Origin: Alistipes senegalensis
GTDB lineage: Bacteria > Bacteroidota > Bacteroidia > Bacteroidales > Rikenellaceae
Length of the DNA: 64,000 bases
NCBI GenBank assembly: GCA_023664045.1
Contig: JAMPGH010000001.1
Span: forward strand, 226,146 to 290,145
Reading direction: 5' to 3'
Shown: positions 8,934 through 17,012 of the stretch, piece after piece
Numbering within the stretch: the first letter of the stretch is position 1
Layout: each line of letters begins with the position of its first letter
The notes under the pieces: model-generated
What the model was told of the DNA's origin: nothing
Database searches by the model: none
What the model saw: the letters and a program-made list of their open reading frames with translations, nothing else
Position numbers and translations under genes: made by a program

Positions 8934-11006
8934 ATGAAAAAGCATATTTTCAGACTTGCAGCGCTGCTCTGCACGACGGCCATCGGCCTGACGGCCTGCA
9001 CGATCGACGATCCGGTCGCCGGTCCGATCATCGGCGGGGACCGACCCGGTCCCACTCCGGGCGGCAAGGAGTACATCATCACCCCCGACGGCGACTTCTC
9101 CGACTGGGAGGCTATTCCGACGGCCGAACTGGCAGAGAGCACCGTTCCCGAAGACGCATTCTTCACCACAGGCAAGAAGGTGAAAGTCTACGCCGGAGCG
9201 ACCTACATCAACCTCTACGTGGAGTTCGAGGAGGATCCGCAGATGCCCGTGCAGATCATGCACCTCTACATCGACTCGGACAACGACCAGACCACCGGCT
9301 ACGGCAACACGGCATGGAAGAACGACGGTTCCGACATCCTTTTCGAAGGCTATCTGGTCGACGAGGAGACGGGCGAAAGCATCACCTACGATCCGACGAT
9401 CTTCGCCTACGAAGGCGAGGCGCTGGCCGAAAACTGGGACGGCTGGACGGAGGCCGTAGCACCGGGGCTCGGCGTATGCAGCAACTCGGAATTCGTGGAG
9501 CTGGGAAACGGACATAAAGCATTCGAAATGACCATTCTGCGCAGCGCCATTCCGGGGCTGGGCACCACGTTCCGCATGGGCGTGGCCCTCCAATACGACT
9601 GGAACGACATCGCTTACCTGCCGGCAGCCTCTGCCGTAGAGAGCAACGGCACGCCGGAGCACGGCCCGGCCGAGAACCTGCTGATCGGCGCAACGGGGGG
9701 GGGAACGTCGACGCCATCGAACGCGCAGATCGCCATCGACGGCGACTTCTCCGACTGGGAAGCGCTCGACAAACTGGACATCTTCGAATTCAAGGCGCCC
9801 GAAGGCAGCTACTATAAGACGATGCACACGCTGCGGGCCGCCTACAACAAGGACTACCTCTATATCTATCTCGAATACGACGGATCGGAGGAAGCCGACG
9901 CACAGATTCTCCAGCTGCTGCTCGATTCCGACGCGGCATTCGAAAACGGACTGGCGACTACAGGCTGGGGCGGCTGGTTCTTCGACAACGACGGCACCGA
10001 CCTGCTGCTCGAAGGCGAACTTGCGGGCTACGATCCTACGGTGATGCAATGGTCGGGAGAACCCATGTCGGGCGATTGGGCCTGGACCACGATTCTCGAA
10101 CCGGGAGCGGGCGTCGTAAGCGGCTCGCAGACCGTGAAGCTCGAAAACGGACACTCGGCCGTCGAGATCTCGATCTCGCGCGCCATGCCGGGCATGAGCG
10201 ACAAATGCCTGATCGGCGCCGCCCTCTCCGACAGCAGCTGGACCAACATCGGCATGCTGCCGGTAGGAGTCGCCGCGGACGATCAGAACGTGCTGGCCGA
10301 GAAACTGGCCGTCGACTTCACGCGCCGCAACGAACCGGGGGGGGGACAAACTCCGACCCCCGCGCCGACCGAAACGACGATCTCGATCGACGGCGACCTG
10401 AGCGACTGGGACGAAGTAACCGCAGCCAACGGCTATGAAACGATCTTGCCCGAAGAGGCGCACTACAAAGGCGCCCGCCGGCTGAAAGTTACGGCCGACA
10501 AGGATTTCATCTACCTCTATGTGGAATACGACAACTCGGCAGAGGCGAACGTAGGCATCATGGACGTATGGCTCGACACCGACATGGCTTTCGACGGCAG
10601 CGGGCTGGCGACCTCCGGCTGCGGCTCCTGGATCTGGAGCAACGACGGCTCGGAGTACATGATTCAGGGCCAGCTGTTCGACGAAAACGGCAACGGCGGC
10701 TGGGCGTATGCCGACGTGAACATGTACTCGGGGACACCGCTGGCCAACGAATGGGCATGGACTCCGGTCGTCAACGGCGGCATGGGCGCCACGAAGAGCT
10801 CGAAAGCCGTAGACTTGGGCAACGGCGTCTCGGCCATCGAAGCCTCGATCATGCGGGGCGCGATTCCCGGACTGGGCGATCGGGTGCTGTTGGGCGTAAT
10901 GCTGGAAACCGCGGCCTGGTCGGAAAGCGGCGTACTTCCGCAGCTGCCGGCCGACGAAAACGGCAACTACGTCGCCTCGGAGAAACTGACCGTAGTCCTG
11001 CCGTAA
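8934..11006 (+). CDS. Surface lipoprotein with three CBM9-like repeats
   Basis: 690 residues. A lipoprotein signal (lipidated Cys22 in GLTAC) is followed by three tandem copies of a domain of about 200 residues starting near 48, 264 and 481. Each copy repeats the same landmarks: an opening DGDFSDWE (DGDLSDWD in copy 3), a YLYVEYD-type strand, an LLDSD segment, W..NDG(S/T)(D/E) and a closing EL.NGH.A.E..I.R..PG. That pattern resembles CBM9/DOMON-like sugar-binding sandwiches. Its position directly after SusC/SusD is that of SusE/SusF-type surface glycan-binding proteins, so a glycan-capturing role is inferred. The linkers between repeats are Gly/Thr/Pro-rich and each is encoded by a run of nine G (9695-9703 and 10337-10345), an unusual codon choice here. 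No enzyme motif is apparent. Confidence 0.75.
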   Translation: MKKHIFRLAALLCTTAIGLTACTIDDPVAGPIIGGDRPGPTPGGKEYIITPDGDFSDWEAIPTAELAESTVPEDAFFTTGKKVKVYAGATYINLYVEFEEDPQMPVQIMHLYIDSDNDQTTGYGNTAWKNDGSDILFEGYLVDEETGESITYDPTIFAYEGEALAENWDGWTEAVAPGLGVCSNSEFVELGNGHKAFEMTILRSAIPGLGTTFRMGVALQYDWNDIAYLPAASAVESNGTPEHGPAENLLIGATGGGTSTPSNAQIAIDGDFSDWEALDKLDIFEFKAPEGSYYKTMHTLRAAYNKDYLYIYLEYDGSEEADAQILQLLLDSDAAFENGLATTGWGGWFFDNDGTDLLLEGELAGYDPTVMQWSGEPMSGDWAWTTILEPGAGVVSGSQTVKLENGHSAVEISISRAMPGMSDKCLIGAALSDSSWTNIGMLPVGVAADDQNVLAEKLAVDFTRRNEPGGGQTPTPAPTETTISIDGDLSDWDEVTAANGYETILPEEAHYKGARRLKVTADKDFIYLYVEYDNSAEANVGIMDVWLDTDMAFDGSGLATSGCGSWIWSNDGSEYMIQGQLFDENGNGGWAYADVNMYSGTPLANEWAWTPVVNGGMGATKSSKAVDLGNGVSAIEASIMRGAIPGLGDRVLLGVMLETAAWSESGVLPQLPADENGNYVASEKLTVVLP
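9695..9703 (+). repeat. Nine-base poly-G tract in the first CBM9 linker
   Basis: Nine consecutive G encode Gly-Gly-Gly with GGG GGG GGA, although GGC dominates for glycine elsewhere in this gene. A one-base slip would truncate the protein after its first binding domain. Confidence 0.9.
10337..10345 (+). repeat. Nine-base poly-G tract in the second CBM9 linker
   Basis: A second run of exactly nine G, again encoding three glycines in the linker between repeats 2 and 3. The frame is open at this length; insertion or loss of one base would end translation before the third domain. Confidence 0.9.
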
Positions 11007-11025
11007 AGAACCTATCGTAGAACAA

Positions 11026-11058
11026 GATACCGGCACCGAGCGCATCGATGCCGGTATC
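11026..11058 (+). terminator. Strong stem-loop between the binding lipoprotein and the DUF4832 gene
   Basis: A perfect 10-bp stem (GATACCGGCA / TGCCGGTATC) with a 13-base loop lies in the 73-base gap, which is the longest gap in this operon. It is followed by GTTTC and an A-run rather than a T-run, so it is a poor intrinsic terminator. It may instead protect the 3' end of the susCD transcript or partially reduce downstream expression. Confidence 0.5.
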
Positions 11059-11079
11059 GTTTCAAAAAAACGACCGCTT

Positions 11080-12579
11080 ATGACTTGCAAAAAAATCCTG
11101 CCGCTGCTTCTGGCATTCTCCCTCTGTCTCCTGCCGGCTCTCAACAGCGGCTGCACGGACGACGACGAACCCCTGCAGAATACCGAGCAACCCGACCCGA
11201 AACCCGATCCGGAGAAACCCGATCCGGAAAAGCCGGAAAAGCCCGACAACCCCCAGCCGGACGAGACGCTGACGCGGGTAACTTATAAAGAACTCGACAC
11301 GGCGTTCCCCAATCCGGAACGGGGATTCTACTTCCCCTATGCCTACCATTTCGAGGAGGGCCGGATCCCGGAACCGCTCACGGCCGGGGCCCTGAACGTC
11401 AACCGCACGGTCAACCGCACGCTGATGCTGACGGAGTACTTCCTGCGCGACTTCATCGACAAACCCCTCTCCGAAGAGGCGCTGGCGCTGATCCGCAGCA
11501 ACATGGAGACGCTGCGCGCGGGCGGCTGCAAATGCGTGCTGCGATTCGCCTACTGCGACTCGGATGCCGAAAGCGCCAAACCGTGGGACGCTGAAGAAGC
11601 CATCGTCATGCAACACATCGCCCAGCTGAAACCGATATTCCAACAATACGGCGACGTGATCTACGTGCTGCAGGCGGGATTCGTGGGCGTCTGGGGCGAA
11701 TGGTACTACACCGACCACTTCAACTACCAGCCCTCGACGACCGAGGAGTTCCGGCCCCGCCGCCGCGTCATGGATGCCCTGCTCGACGCCATGCCGGCGA
11801 ACCGTACGATCGCCATGCGCACGCCGCAGGCCCTGATGATGTGTTTCGGGCTGACGGGCGCCGACTCGATCACCCGCGCAACGGCCCACGACGGTTCGAT
11901 CCGCTCGCGCATCGCCGGCCACAACGACTGTTTTCTGGCCAGCGGCAACGACGTGGGCACCTTCGCCAACAAGGCGGAACGCGAAATGTGGATGAACGAC
12001 ACGCGCTACGTCCCGATGGGCGGCGAAACCTGCGGCGTCTCGGCATTCTGCTCCTGCGCCAACTCGCTCTCCGACATGGAGAAATACCACTGGTCGTACC
12101 TGAACATCAGCTATCATCAGGGCGTCATCAAAGGCTGGCGCGACAACGACTGTTTCGACGAAATCGAACAGCGGCTGGGATACCGGCTCGTGCTGACCGA
12201 CGCAGAATTTACGAAAGAGGTAGAATCCGGAGCCCCGTTCAAGGCGGTCGTCCGCCTGCAGAACAAGGGTTTCGCATCTCCGCTCAACCCGCGGGGCGCC
12301 GAGCTGGTCTTCGTCTCCGAAGAGACGGCAAAACCGGTCCATACGGTCGCGCTGACGGATGATCCGCGTTTCTGGTTCGGCGGCGAAAGCCATACGCTGA
12401 CCGCCGAGTTCGACACTCCGACGTTGCAGGCAGGCCAGCGCTACACGCTCTGCCTGAATCTGCCCGACGGAGCCGAGACGCTGCGCGACAACCCGCTCTT
12501 CTCGATCCGTACGGCCAACGCCGACACTTGGGATCAGACGCTCGGCATGAACCGCCTCTATACATTCACCGCCCGATAA
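11080..12579 (+). CDS. DUF4874/DUF4832-domain lipoprotein
   Basis: A 499-residue lipoprotein (signal ends LNSGC, Cys about 25) with a Pro/Asp/Glu/Lys-rich linker (PDPKPDPEKPDPEKPEKP, about 38-60) that tethers it away from the membrane. The following region starts with FPNPERGFYFPYAYHFE and contains VLQAGFVGVWGEWYYTDHF, typical of DUF4874. The later part has RYVPMGGETCG and SYLNISYHQGVI, typical of DUF4832, and ends in an Ig-like strand-rich segment. The family resembles TIM-barrel glycosidases (a Trp-Gly-Glu-Trp motif is suggestive of a catalytic acid) but no reaction is established. Context within a PUL suggests a glycan-active surface enzyme. It lies after a stem-loop and 10 bases before the EamA gene. 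Confidence 0.72.
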   Translation: MTCKKILPLLLAFSLCLLPALNSGCTDDDEPLQNTEQPDPKPDPEKPDPEKPEKPDNPQPDETLTRVTYKELDTAFPNPERGFYFPYAYHFEEGRIPEPLTAGALNVNRTVNRTLMLTEYFLRDFIDKPLSEEALALIRSNMETLRAGGCKCVLRFAYCDSDAESAKPWDAEEAIVMQHIAQLKPIFQQYGDVIYVLQAGFVGVWGEWYYTDHFNYQPSTTEEFRPRRRVMDALLDAMPANRTIAMRTPQALMMCFGLTGADSITRATAHDGSIRSRIAGHNDCFLASGNDVGTFANKAEREMWMNDTRYVPMGGETCGVSAFCSCANSLSDMEKYHWSYLNISYHQGVIKGWRDNDCFDEIEQRLGYRLVLTDAEFTKEVESGAPFKAVVRLQNKGFASPLNPRGAELVFVSEETAKPVHTVALTDDPRFWFGGESHTLTAEFDTPTLQAGQRYTLCLNLPDGAETLRDNPLFSIRTANADTWDQTLGMNRLYTFTAR

Positions 12580-12589
12580 GACCCGACGC

Positions 12590-13456
12590 ATGAATCGCTT
12601 TCAGAGACACAAATGGCTGATCTTCGCCCTGATTACGACCCTCACGTGGGGCGTATGGGGCGAGTTCAGCGAACTGATCCAACAGGAGGGCTTCCCGGCC
12701 GGCATGGTCTACACGGTCTGGGCGTTCTCGATGGTGCCCTGCGCCGTCGTCGCCCTGTGGATCGGCGGATGGAAGATCGACCGTTCGCCCAAATCGCTTC
12801 TGCTGGGGCTGAGCACCGGTCTGTTAGGGGCGGGCGGACAACTCGTGCTCTTCGAAGCCCTGCGCCACGGCCCGGCCTACATCGTCTTTCCGTTCGTCTC
12901 GATGTCGCCCGTCGTTACGATCGCCCTCTCGCTGGTTCTGCTGCGCGAACGGGCCAACCGGATTCAGACCGCGGGTATCGCGGTGGCGCTGGCGGCCATC
13001 TTCTTCCTCTCGTGGCAGGAGAGCGGCGGGAGCCACGCCGACGGCTATCTGTGGCTCGTGCTGGCCGCGATCGTCTTCATCGCATGGGGCGTACAAGGCT
13101 ACATCATGAAGTTCGCCAACCACTCGATGAGCGCCGAAAGCATCTTCTTCTACATGGCCCTGACGGGCGTGATGCTCGTACCCGCGGCGCTGGCGATGAC
13201 CGGCATGCCCGAGGCGATCGCACCGTCGCTCTACGTCAAGGGATTCTTCACGCAGATGCTCAACTCGATCGGCGCGCTGACGCTGGTCTACGCCTACCGC
13301 TACGGCAAAGCGATCATCGTATCGCCCATGCAGGGGCTGGCGCCGCTCATCACGATGGTGCTGTCGCTCGTGCTCTTCGCCGTGATTCCCGGCCCGATGC
13401 TCCTGACGGGGCTCGTGCTGGCGACGATCGCACTGGTAGCGCTTTCGATCGAATAG
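12590..13456 (+). CDS. EamA/DMT-family inner-membrane transporter
   Basis: 288 residues with about ten hydrophobic helices arranged as two similar halves (first half around WLIFALITTLTWGVWGEF; second around WLVLAAIVFIAWGVQGYIM), the arrangement of drug/metabolite exporters and sugar-type DMT permeases. It starts 10 bases after the DUF4832 gene and ends 7 bases before the DUF5106 gene, inside the PUL operon. Since PULs normally use MFS symporters to bring sugars across the inner membrane, a DMT member here may import the released product or export a by-product. Direction and substrate cannot be read from the sequence. Confidence 0.82.
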   Translation: MNRFQRHKWLIFALITTLTWGVWGEFSELIQQEGFPAGMVYTVWAFSMVPCAVVALWIGGWKIDRSPKSLLLGLSTGLLGAGGQLVLFEALRHGPAYIVFPFVSMSPVVTIALSLVLLRERANRIQTAGIAVALAAIFFLSWQESGGSHADGYLWLVLAAIVFIAWGVQGYIMKFANHSMSAESIFFYMALTGVMLVPAALAMTGMPEAIAPSLYVKGFFTQMLNSIGALTLVYAYRYGKAIIVSPMQGLAPLITMVLSLVLFAVIPGPMLLTGLVLATIALVALSIE

Positions 13457-13463
13457 GAAGATC

Positions 13464-14342
13464 ATGAAACGCCTTCTCACCCTACTGCCCGCGATCCTCT
13501 GCGCAGCCTGCACCCCGACGGCCGAGCGGCAACTTGCCGCCGCGGCCGAATTCTGGGCGACGACCGACTGGAGCGATCCGCAGCTCGGCGAAGATCCGGC
13601 GCAGCTCGAAACCCGTTTCGCCGAATACGTCGCGCTGCTGGAGGACCCGCGGCTGACGCCGGCGCAGACCGGACCGCTGCTGCGGCAGACGCTGACGCAG
13701 GCCGCCGATCACGAAACGGCGTTTCTGCTGCTGCGGGAGCTGAGCGAGAAATACCTCTATTCGCCCGAATCGCCCCTGCGCGACGATGAACTCTATCTTC
13801 ATGCGCTGGAGCCCGTGATCGGCTCGCCCTACCTGAGCGACTACGAAAAGCTGCGGCCCCGCTATCAACAGAACATGGCCCGCCGCAACCGTCCGGGGAT
13901 GCCGGCCACCGACTTCGCCTACACGCTCGCCGACGGCCGCATCGGCCGCCTGCATGCGCTCGACGCGGAATATACGCTGCTGTTTTTCACCGACCCCGCC
14001 TGCCCTGCCTGCGCGAAGGCGATCCGGCAGCTGCGGCAGAACCGCACCCTCCGCCGGTTCGAGCGATCGGGACGGCTGCATGTGCTGGCGCTCTACAGCC
14101 ACCCCGACGAGGAGATCGAAGCGTGGCGCTCGCACCTCGATGCCTACCCGGCCAGCTGGATCGCGGCCTACGATGCGGGAGCGGCGCTCCATTACGAAGG
14201 TCTCTACGACCTGCGGCACATCCCCTGCTTCTACCTGCTCGACGCCCGGAAACGGGTCCTCGTAAAGGGTGCCGCCGACGTACGGCGGATCGCGGAGGCG
14301 CTTCGCCGCACGAACATCCACACCAACTCCGACAACCGATGA
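13464..14342 (+). CDS. DUF5106/thioredoxin-like lipoprotein
   Basis: A 292-residue lipoprotein with signal ending LCAACTPT. The N-terminal helical half (to about 140) matches the DUF5106 type often found in Bacteroidota thiol-disulfide proteins. The C-terminal half is a thioredoxin fold: PATDFAYTLADGRIGRLHAL, then LLFFTDPACPACAKAIRQL with a CPAC active site (about 178-181), and a cis-Pro-like HIPCFYLLD. It probably reduces or isomerises disulfides in periplasmic proteins, perhaps of cysteine-rich PUL enzymes. Its stop overlaps the next start by four bases (ATGA), implying translational coupling to the GH31 enzyme. Confidence 0.75.
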   Translation: MKRLLTLLPAILCAACTPTAERQLAAAAEFWATTDWSDPQLGEDPAQLETRFAEYVALLEDPRLTPAQTGPLLRQTLTQAADHETAFLLLRELSEKYLYSPESPLRDDELYLHALEPVIGSPYLSDYEKLRPRYQQNMARRNRPGMPATDFAYTLADGRIGRLHALDAEYTLLFFTDPACPACAKAIRQLRQNRTLRRFERSGRLHVLALYSHPDEEIEAWRSHLDAYPASWIAAYDAGAALHYEGLYDLRHIPCFYLLDARKRVLVKGAADVRRIAEALRRTNIHTNSDNR

Positions 14343-15937
14343 AAAAAACGATCGTTTTCCTTTTCTGCATCCTGCTTGCAGCGGGCAACGCAGCGGGCGC
14401 CCCGCCCGAAAAATGGTGGGCCGGCATCATCTCGCAAGGCCAGCTGATGCCCGTAGAACCCGGCGACCGATTCCATGCCGATCCGACGGCCGAGAGCTAC
14501 GGCAATCAGGTCCAGCCGCTGCTGCTCTCCGACCGGGGCAACGTGATCTGGAGCGAAGAACCCTTCGGATTCGAGATCGCCGACGGCCGGGTGGAGATCC
14601 GCAACGCCGCCGGCGAAGTGATCCGCACGAAAGCCGGCGACAACCTGCGCGACGCCTACCTCTACGCCTCGCAGAACTTCTTCCCGCCGCAAGGCCGCCT
14701 GCCGGACGAACTGCTCTTCGCCGCACCGCAATACAACACGTGGATCGAGCTGATCTACGACCAGAATCAGAAAGACATTCTGGAATATGCCGAACGGATC
14801 GTCGCGCACGGTTTCCCGCCGGGCGTGCTGATGATCGACGACAACTGGCAGGAGGACTACGGCAAATGGGATTTCCACCCGGGCCGCTTCCCCGATCCGA
14901 AAGCGATGATGCGGCGGCTCCATGAACTGGGATTCAAGGTGATGCTGTGGGTATGCCCGTTCGTCAGTCCCGACAGCGACGTCTTCCGCGACCTGCTGGG
15001 CCGCGGGGCCTTTCTGCAGGAGGCCGGCGACGCGACGCTCGGGGGCGAGCTTCCCTCGGAAACGGCCGGAGCCGCAGCACCGCGCATCGTGGCGTGGTGG
15101 AACGGCTACAGCGCGGTGCTCGATCTTTCGAATCCGGCGGCCCGCGACTGGTTCGAAGGGCGGCTCGACTACCTGCAGCGCGAATACGGAGTGGACGGAT
15201 TCAAGTTCGACGCAGGCGATGCGGAATACTACGCCTCGGGCCGCAGCTACGGCGGCGTCTCGGCCAACGAACAAAGCCGGCTCTTCGGTCAAACGGGGCT
15301 CCGCTATCCCCTCAACGAATACCGGGCGATGTGGAAGATGGGCGGACAGCCGCTGGTAGAACGGCTGCGCGACAAGAGCCACAGCTGGAACGACCTGCGC
15401 AAGCTGGTGCCCTCGATGACCCTCGCCGGGCTGATGGGCTACTACTTCAGCTGCCCCGACATGGTGGGAGGCGGCGAATTCACCTCGTTTCTCGAAGGGG
15501 CGCCGATCGATCAGGAGCTGATCGTCCGCTCGGCGCAATGCCATGCGCTGATGCCGATGATGCAATTCTCGGTGGCGCCGTGGCGGATTCTGGATGCCGA
15601 ACACTTCGAAGCGGTGAAAAAGTGCGTCGCCCTGCGCCAACGTTATGCAGACTACATCCTCGAAGAGGCGCGCAAGAGCAGCCGCACGGGCGAACCGATC
15701 ATGCGCCAGATGGAATACGCCTACCCGGGAAAGGAGTATTCGTCGAACAAGCAACAGTTCCTGATCGGCGAACGTCTGTTGGTGGCTCCCGTAGTCGAAG
15801 CGGGCATCCGGAGTCAGCAGGTCGTCCTGCCGCCGGGACGCTGGAGAGGCTTCGACGGCAAGCGCTACAAAGGACCCGCGACGATCGCGGTCCCCGTCGA
15901 TCTGGAGACGCTTCCCTACTTCGAGCTGGAGAAATAA
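14339..15937 (+). CDS. GH31-family glycosidase, secreted
   Basis: 532 residues with a signal peptide (MKKTIVFLFCILLAAGNAAGA), so periplasmic. GH31 barrel motifs are visible: GVLMIDDNWQEDYGKWDF near 162, KVMLWVCPFVSPDSD near 200, the nucleophile Asp291 in DGFKFDAGD, and a candidate acid/base Asp345 in LRDKSHSWNDLR, which aligns with the GDN/GDQ..W.DL block of the family. It is shorter than most GH31 enzymes (650-800), mainly through a reduced N-terminal sandwich and lack of a long C-terminal extension. The linkage should be alpha (glucoside, xyloside or galactoside). It is the last gene of the operon and is followed by a strong terminator. Confidence 0.85.
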   Translation: MKKTIVFLFCILLAAGNAAGAPPEKWWAGIISQGQLMPVEPGDRFHADPTAESYGNQVQPLLLSDRGNVIWSEEPFGFEIADGRVEIRNAAGEVIRTKAGDNLRDAYLYASQNFFPPQGRLPDELLFAAPQYNTWIELIYDQNQKDILEYAERIVAHGFPPGVLMIDDNWQEDYGKWDFHPGRFPDPKAMMRRLHELGFKVMLWVCPFVSPDSDVFRDLLGRGAFLQEAGDATLGGELPSETAGAAAPRIVAWWNGYSAVLDLSNPAARDWFEGRLDYLQREYGVDGFKFDAGDAEYYASGRSYGGVSANEQSRLFGQTGLRYPLNEYRAMWKMGGQPLVERLRDKSHSWNDLRKLVPSMTLAGLMGYYFSCPDMVGGGEFTSFLEGAPIDQELIVRSAQCHALMPMMQFSVAPWRILDAEHFEAVKKCVALRQRYADYILEEARKSSRTGEPIMRQMEYAYPGKEYSSNKQQFLIGERLLVAPVVEAGIRSQQVVLPPGRWRGFDGKRYKGPATIAVPVDLETLPYFELEK

Positions 15938-15940
15938 GAG

Positions 15941-15977
15941 AAGGCTGCGACCCTTTCCGGGATCGCAGCCTTTTTCG
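15941..15977 (+). terminator. Intrinsic terminator after the GH31 gene
   Basis: An inverted repeat AAGGCTGCGA ... TCGCAGCCTT followed by T-rich sequence, starting 4 bases after the GH31 stop. It ends PUL1 and separates it from the convergent panB gene. Confidence 0.85.
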
Positions 15978-15995
15978 AACGGAGCGCCTTCAGGG

Positions 15996-16811
15996 CTAAT
16001 ACTGCTCTTTCTCGTTGGGGAAGTCGCACTCCTTGACGTCGCGGATATATCCCGTAACGGCATCGGTCATGACGGAGTGCAGGTCGGCGTAGCGACGCAG
16101 GAAGCGAGGCGAAAAACCTTTGTTGATACCCAGCATGTCGTGGATCACGAGCACCTGACCGTCGCAGGCGCCGCCGGCCCCGATGCCGATCGTAGGCATC
16201 TTGACCTCCTGCGAGACCCGGGCGGCCAGCGCGGCGGGAATCTTCTCCAGCACGCAGGCGAAACATCCGGCATCGTTCAACAGATGGGCGTCGCGCACGA
16301 GCTTTTCGGCTTCGGCCTCCTCTTTGGCCCGGACGTTATAGGTGCCGAACTTGTGGATCGACTGGGGCGTGAGCCCGAGGTGCCCCATGACGGGAATGCC
16401 GGCCGAAAGGATGCGCTGCACCGATTCGAGGATCTCCTCGCCGCCCTCGATCTTCACGGCGTCGGCCTCGGTCTCCTTCATGATGCGGACGGCCGAGTCG
16501 AGCGCCACTTTCGAGTTGCCCTGATAGGTGCCGAACGGCAGGTCGACGACCACCAGCGCCCGCTCGACGGCCCGAACCACCGATCGGGCATGGTAGATCA
16601 TCATATCGAGCGTGATGGGAAGCGTCGTCTCGTAACCGGCCATGACGTTGGCGGCCGAATCGCCCACCAGAATGACGTCGATGCCCGCGGCGTCGACGAT
16701 TTTGGCCATCGAATAATCGTAAGAAGTGAGCATGGCGATCTTCTCGCCCCGCTGTTTCATCTCCGTAAGACGGTAGGTCGTTACGGCTCTCACTGTACTT
16801 TCTACTGACAT
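15996..16811 (-). CDS. panB: 3-methyl-2-oxobutanoate hydroxymethyltransferase
   Basis: A 271-residue cytoplasmic enzyme of pantothenate/CoA synthesis that transfers a hydroxymethyl group from 5,10-methylenetetrahydrofolate to 2-oxoisovalerate to give ketopantoate. Conserved segments are present in order: [30 protein letters not shown] (metal/substrate Asp), [29 protein letters not shown], and [14 protein letters not shown] near the active-site loop. Length is normal for the family. The ATG at 16811 was chosen over an upstream in-frame TTG (16844) because it aligns with the usual N-terminus and lies about 25 bases from a consensus -7 box. Convergent with PUL1. Confidence 0.96.
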   Translation of the reverse strand: MSVESTVRAVTTYRLTEMKQRGEKIAMLTSYDYSMAKIVDAAGIDVILVGDSAANVMAGYETTLPITLDMMIYHARSVVRAVERALVVVDLPFGTYQGNSKVALDSAVRIMKETEADAVKIEGGEEILESVQRILSAGIPVMGHLGLTPQSIHKFGTYNVRAKEEAEAEKLVRDAHLLNDAGCFACVLEKIPAALAARVSQEVKMPTIGIGAGGACDGQVLVIHDMLGINKGFSPRFLRRYADLHSVMTDAVTGYIRDVKECDFPNEKEQY

Positions 16812-16841
16812 CGTATTTCGATTTGGGTTTTGAATCGGCGG

Positions 16842-16849
16842 CAAATGTA
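16842..16849 (-). promoter_or_regulatory. Promoter -7 box for panB
   Basis: On the minus strand TACATTTG matches the Bacteroidota -7 consensus TAnnTTTG exactly, about 30 bases upstream of the panB start. It is preceded by an AT-rich stretch that could act as an UP-like element; a clear -33 TTTG is absent. Confidence 0.55.
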
Positions 16850-16882
16850 AAATTAAAAATCAAGAATGAAAAATTAAAAATC
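16847..16882. repeat. AT-rich repeat element upstream of panB
   Basis: A run of AATTAAAAAT-type words in otherwise GC-rich DNA. It shares words with elements at 16985-17012 and 51666-51700 and is roughly inverted relative to the former, so the panB-trmH gap is bounded by two related AT-rich blocks. Confidence 0.6.
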
Positions 16883-16984
16883 GATTTATGCTCTGCCGAA
16901 ACTCCGTCGCACAGAGGTTCGCAAACACCCCCGCAGGCTCCGGCCCGAAGGCGAATTACCCGATTCGATCGAAAAAATAATTCC

Positions 16985-17012
16985 TAATTCTTAATTTTTC
17001 ATTTTTAATTTC
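16985..17012 (-). repeat. AT-rich repeat overlapping the 3' end of the TrmH-family gene
   Basis: On the coding strand the block reads AATTAAAAATGAAAAATTAA and continues with GAATTAG. It encodes the final residues (KLKMKN) and the stop codon of the methyltransferase gene, as its relative at 51666-51700 does for xylB. Confidence 0.7.

Noticed and set aside
1-15937. PUL1 as a sulfoquinovose pathway (PfkB kinase, aldolase, GH31)
   Set aside because: The kinase is truncated, the aldolase is not specific from sequence, and I could not identify the sulfonate-recognition residues of sulfoquinovosidases in the GH31 protein. The combination is not evidence enough.
16812-16844. An upstream TTG start for panB
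   Set aside because: It sits at the -7 box of the probable promoter and adds residues ([10 protein letters not shown]) not typical of PanB.
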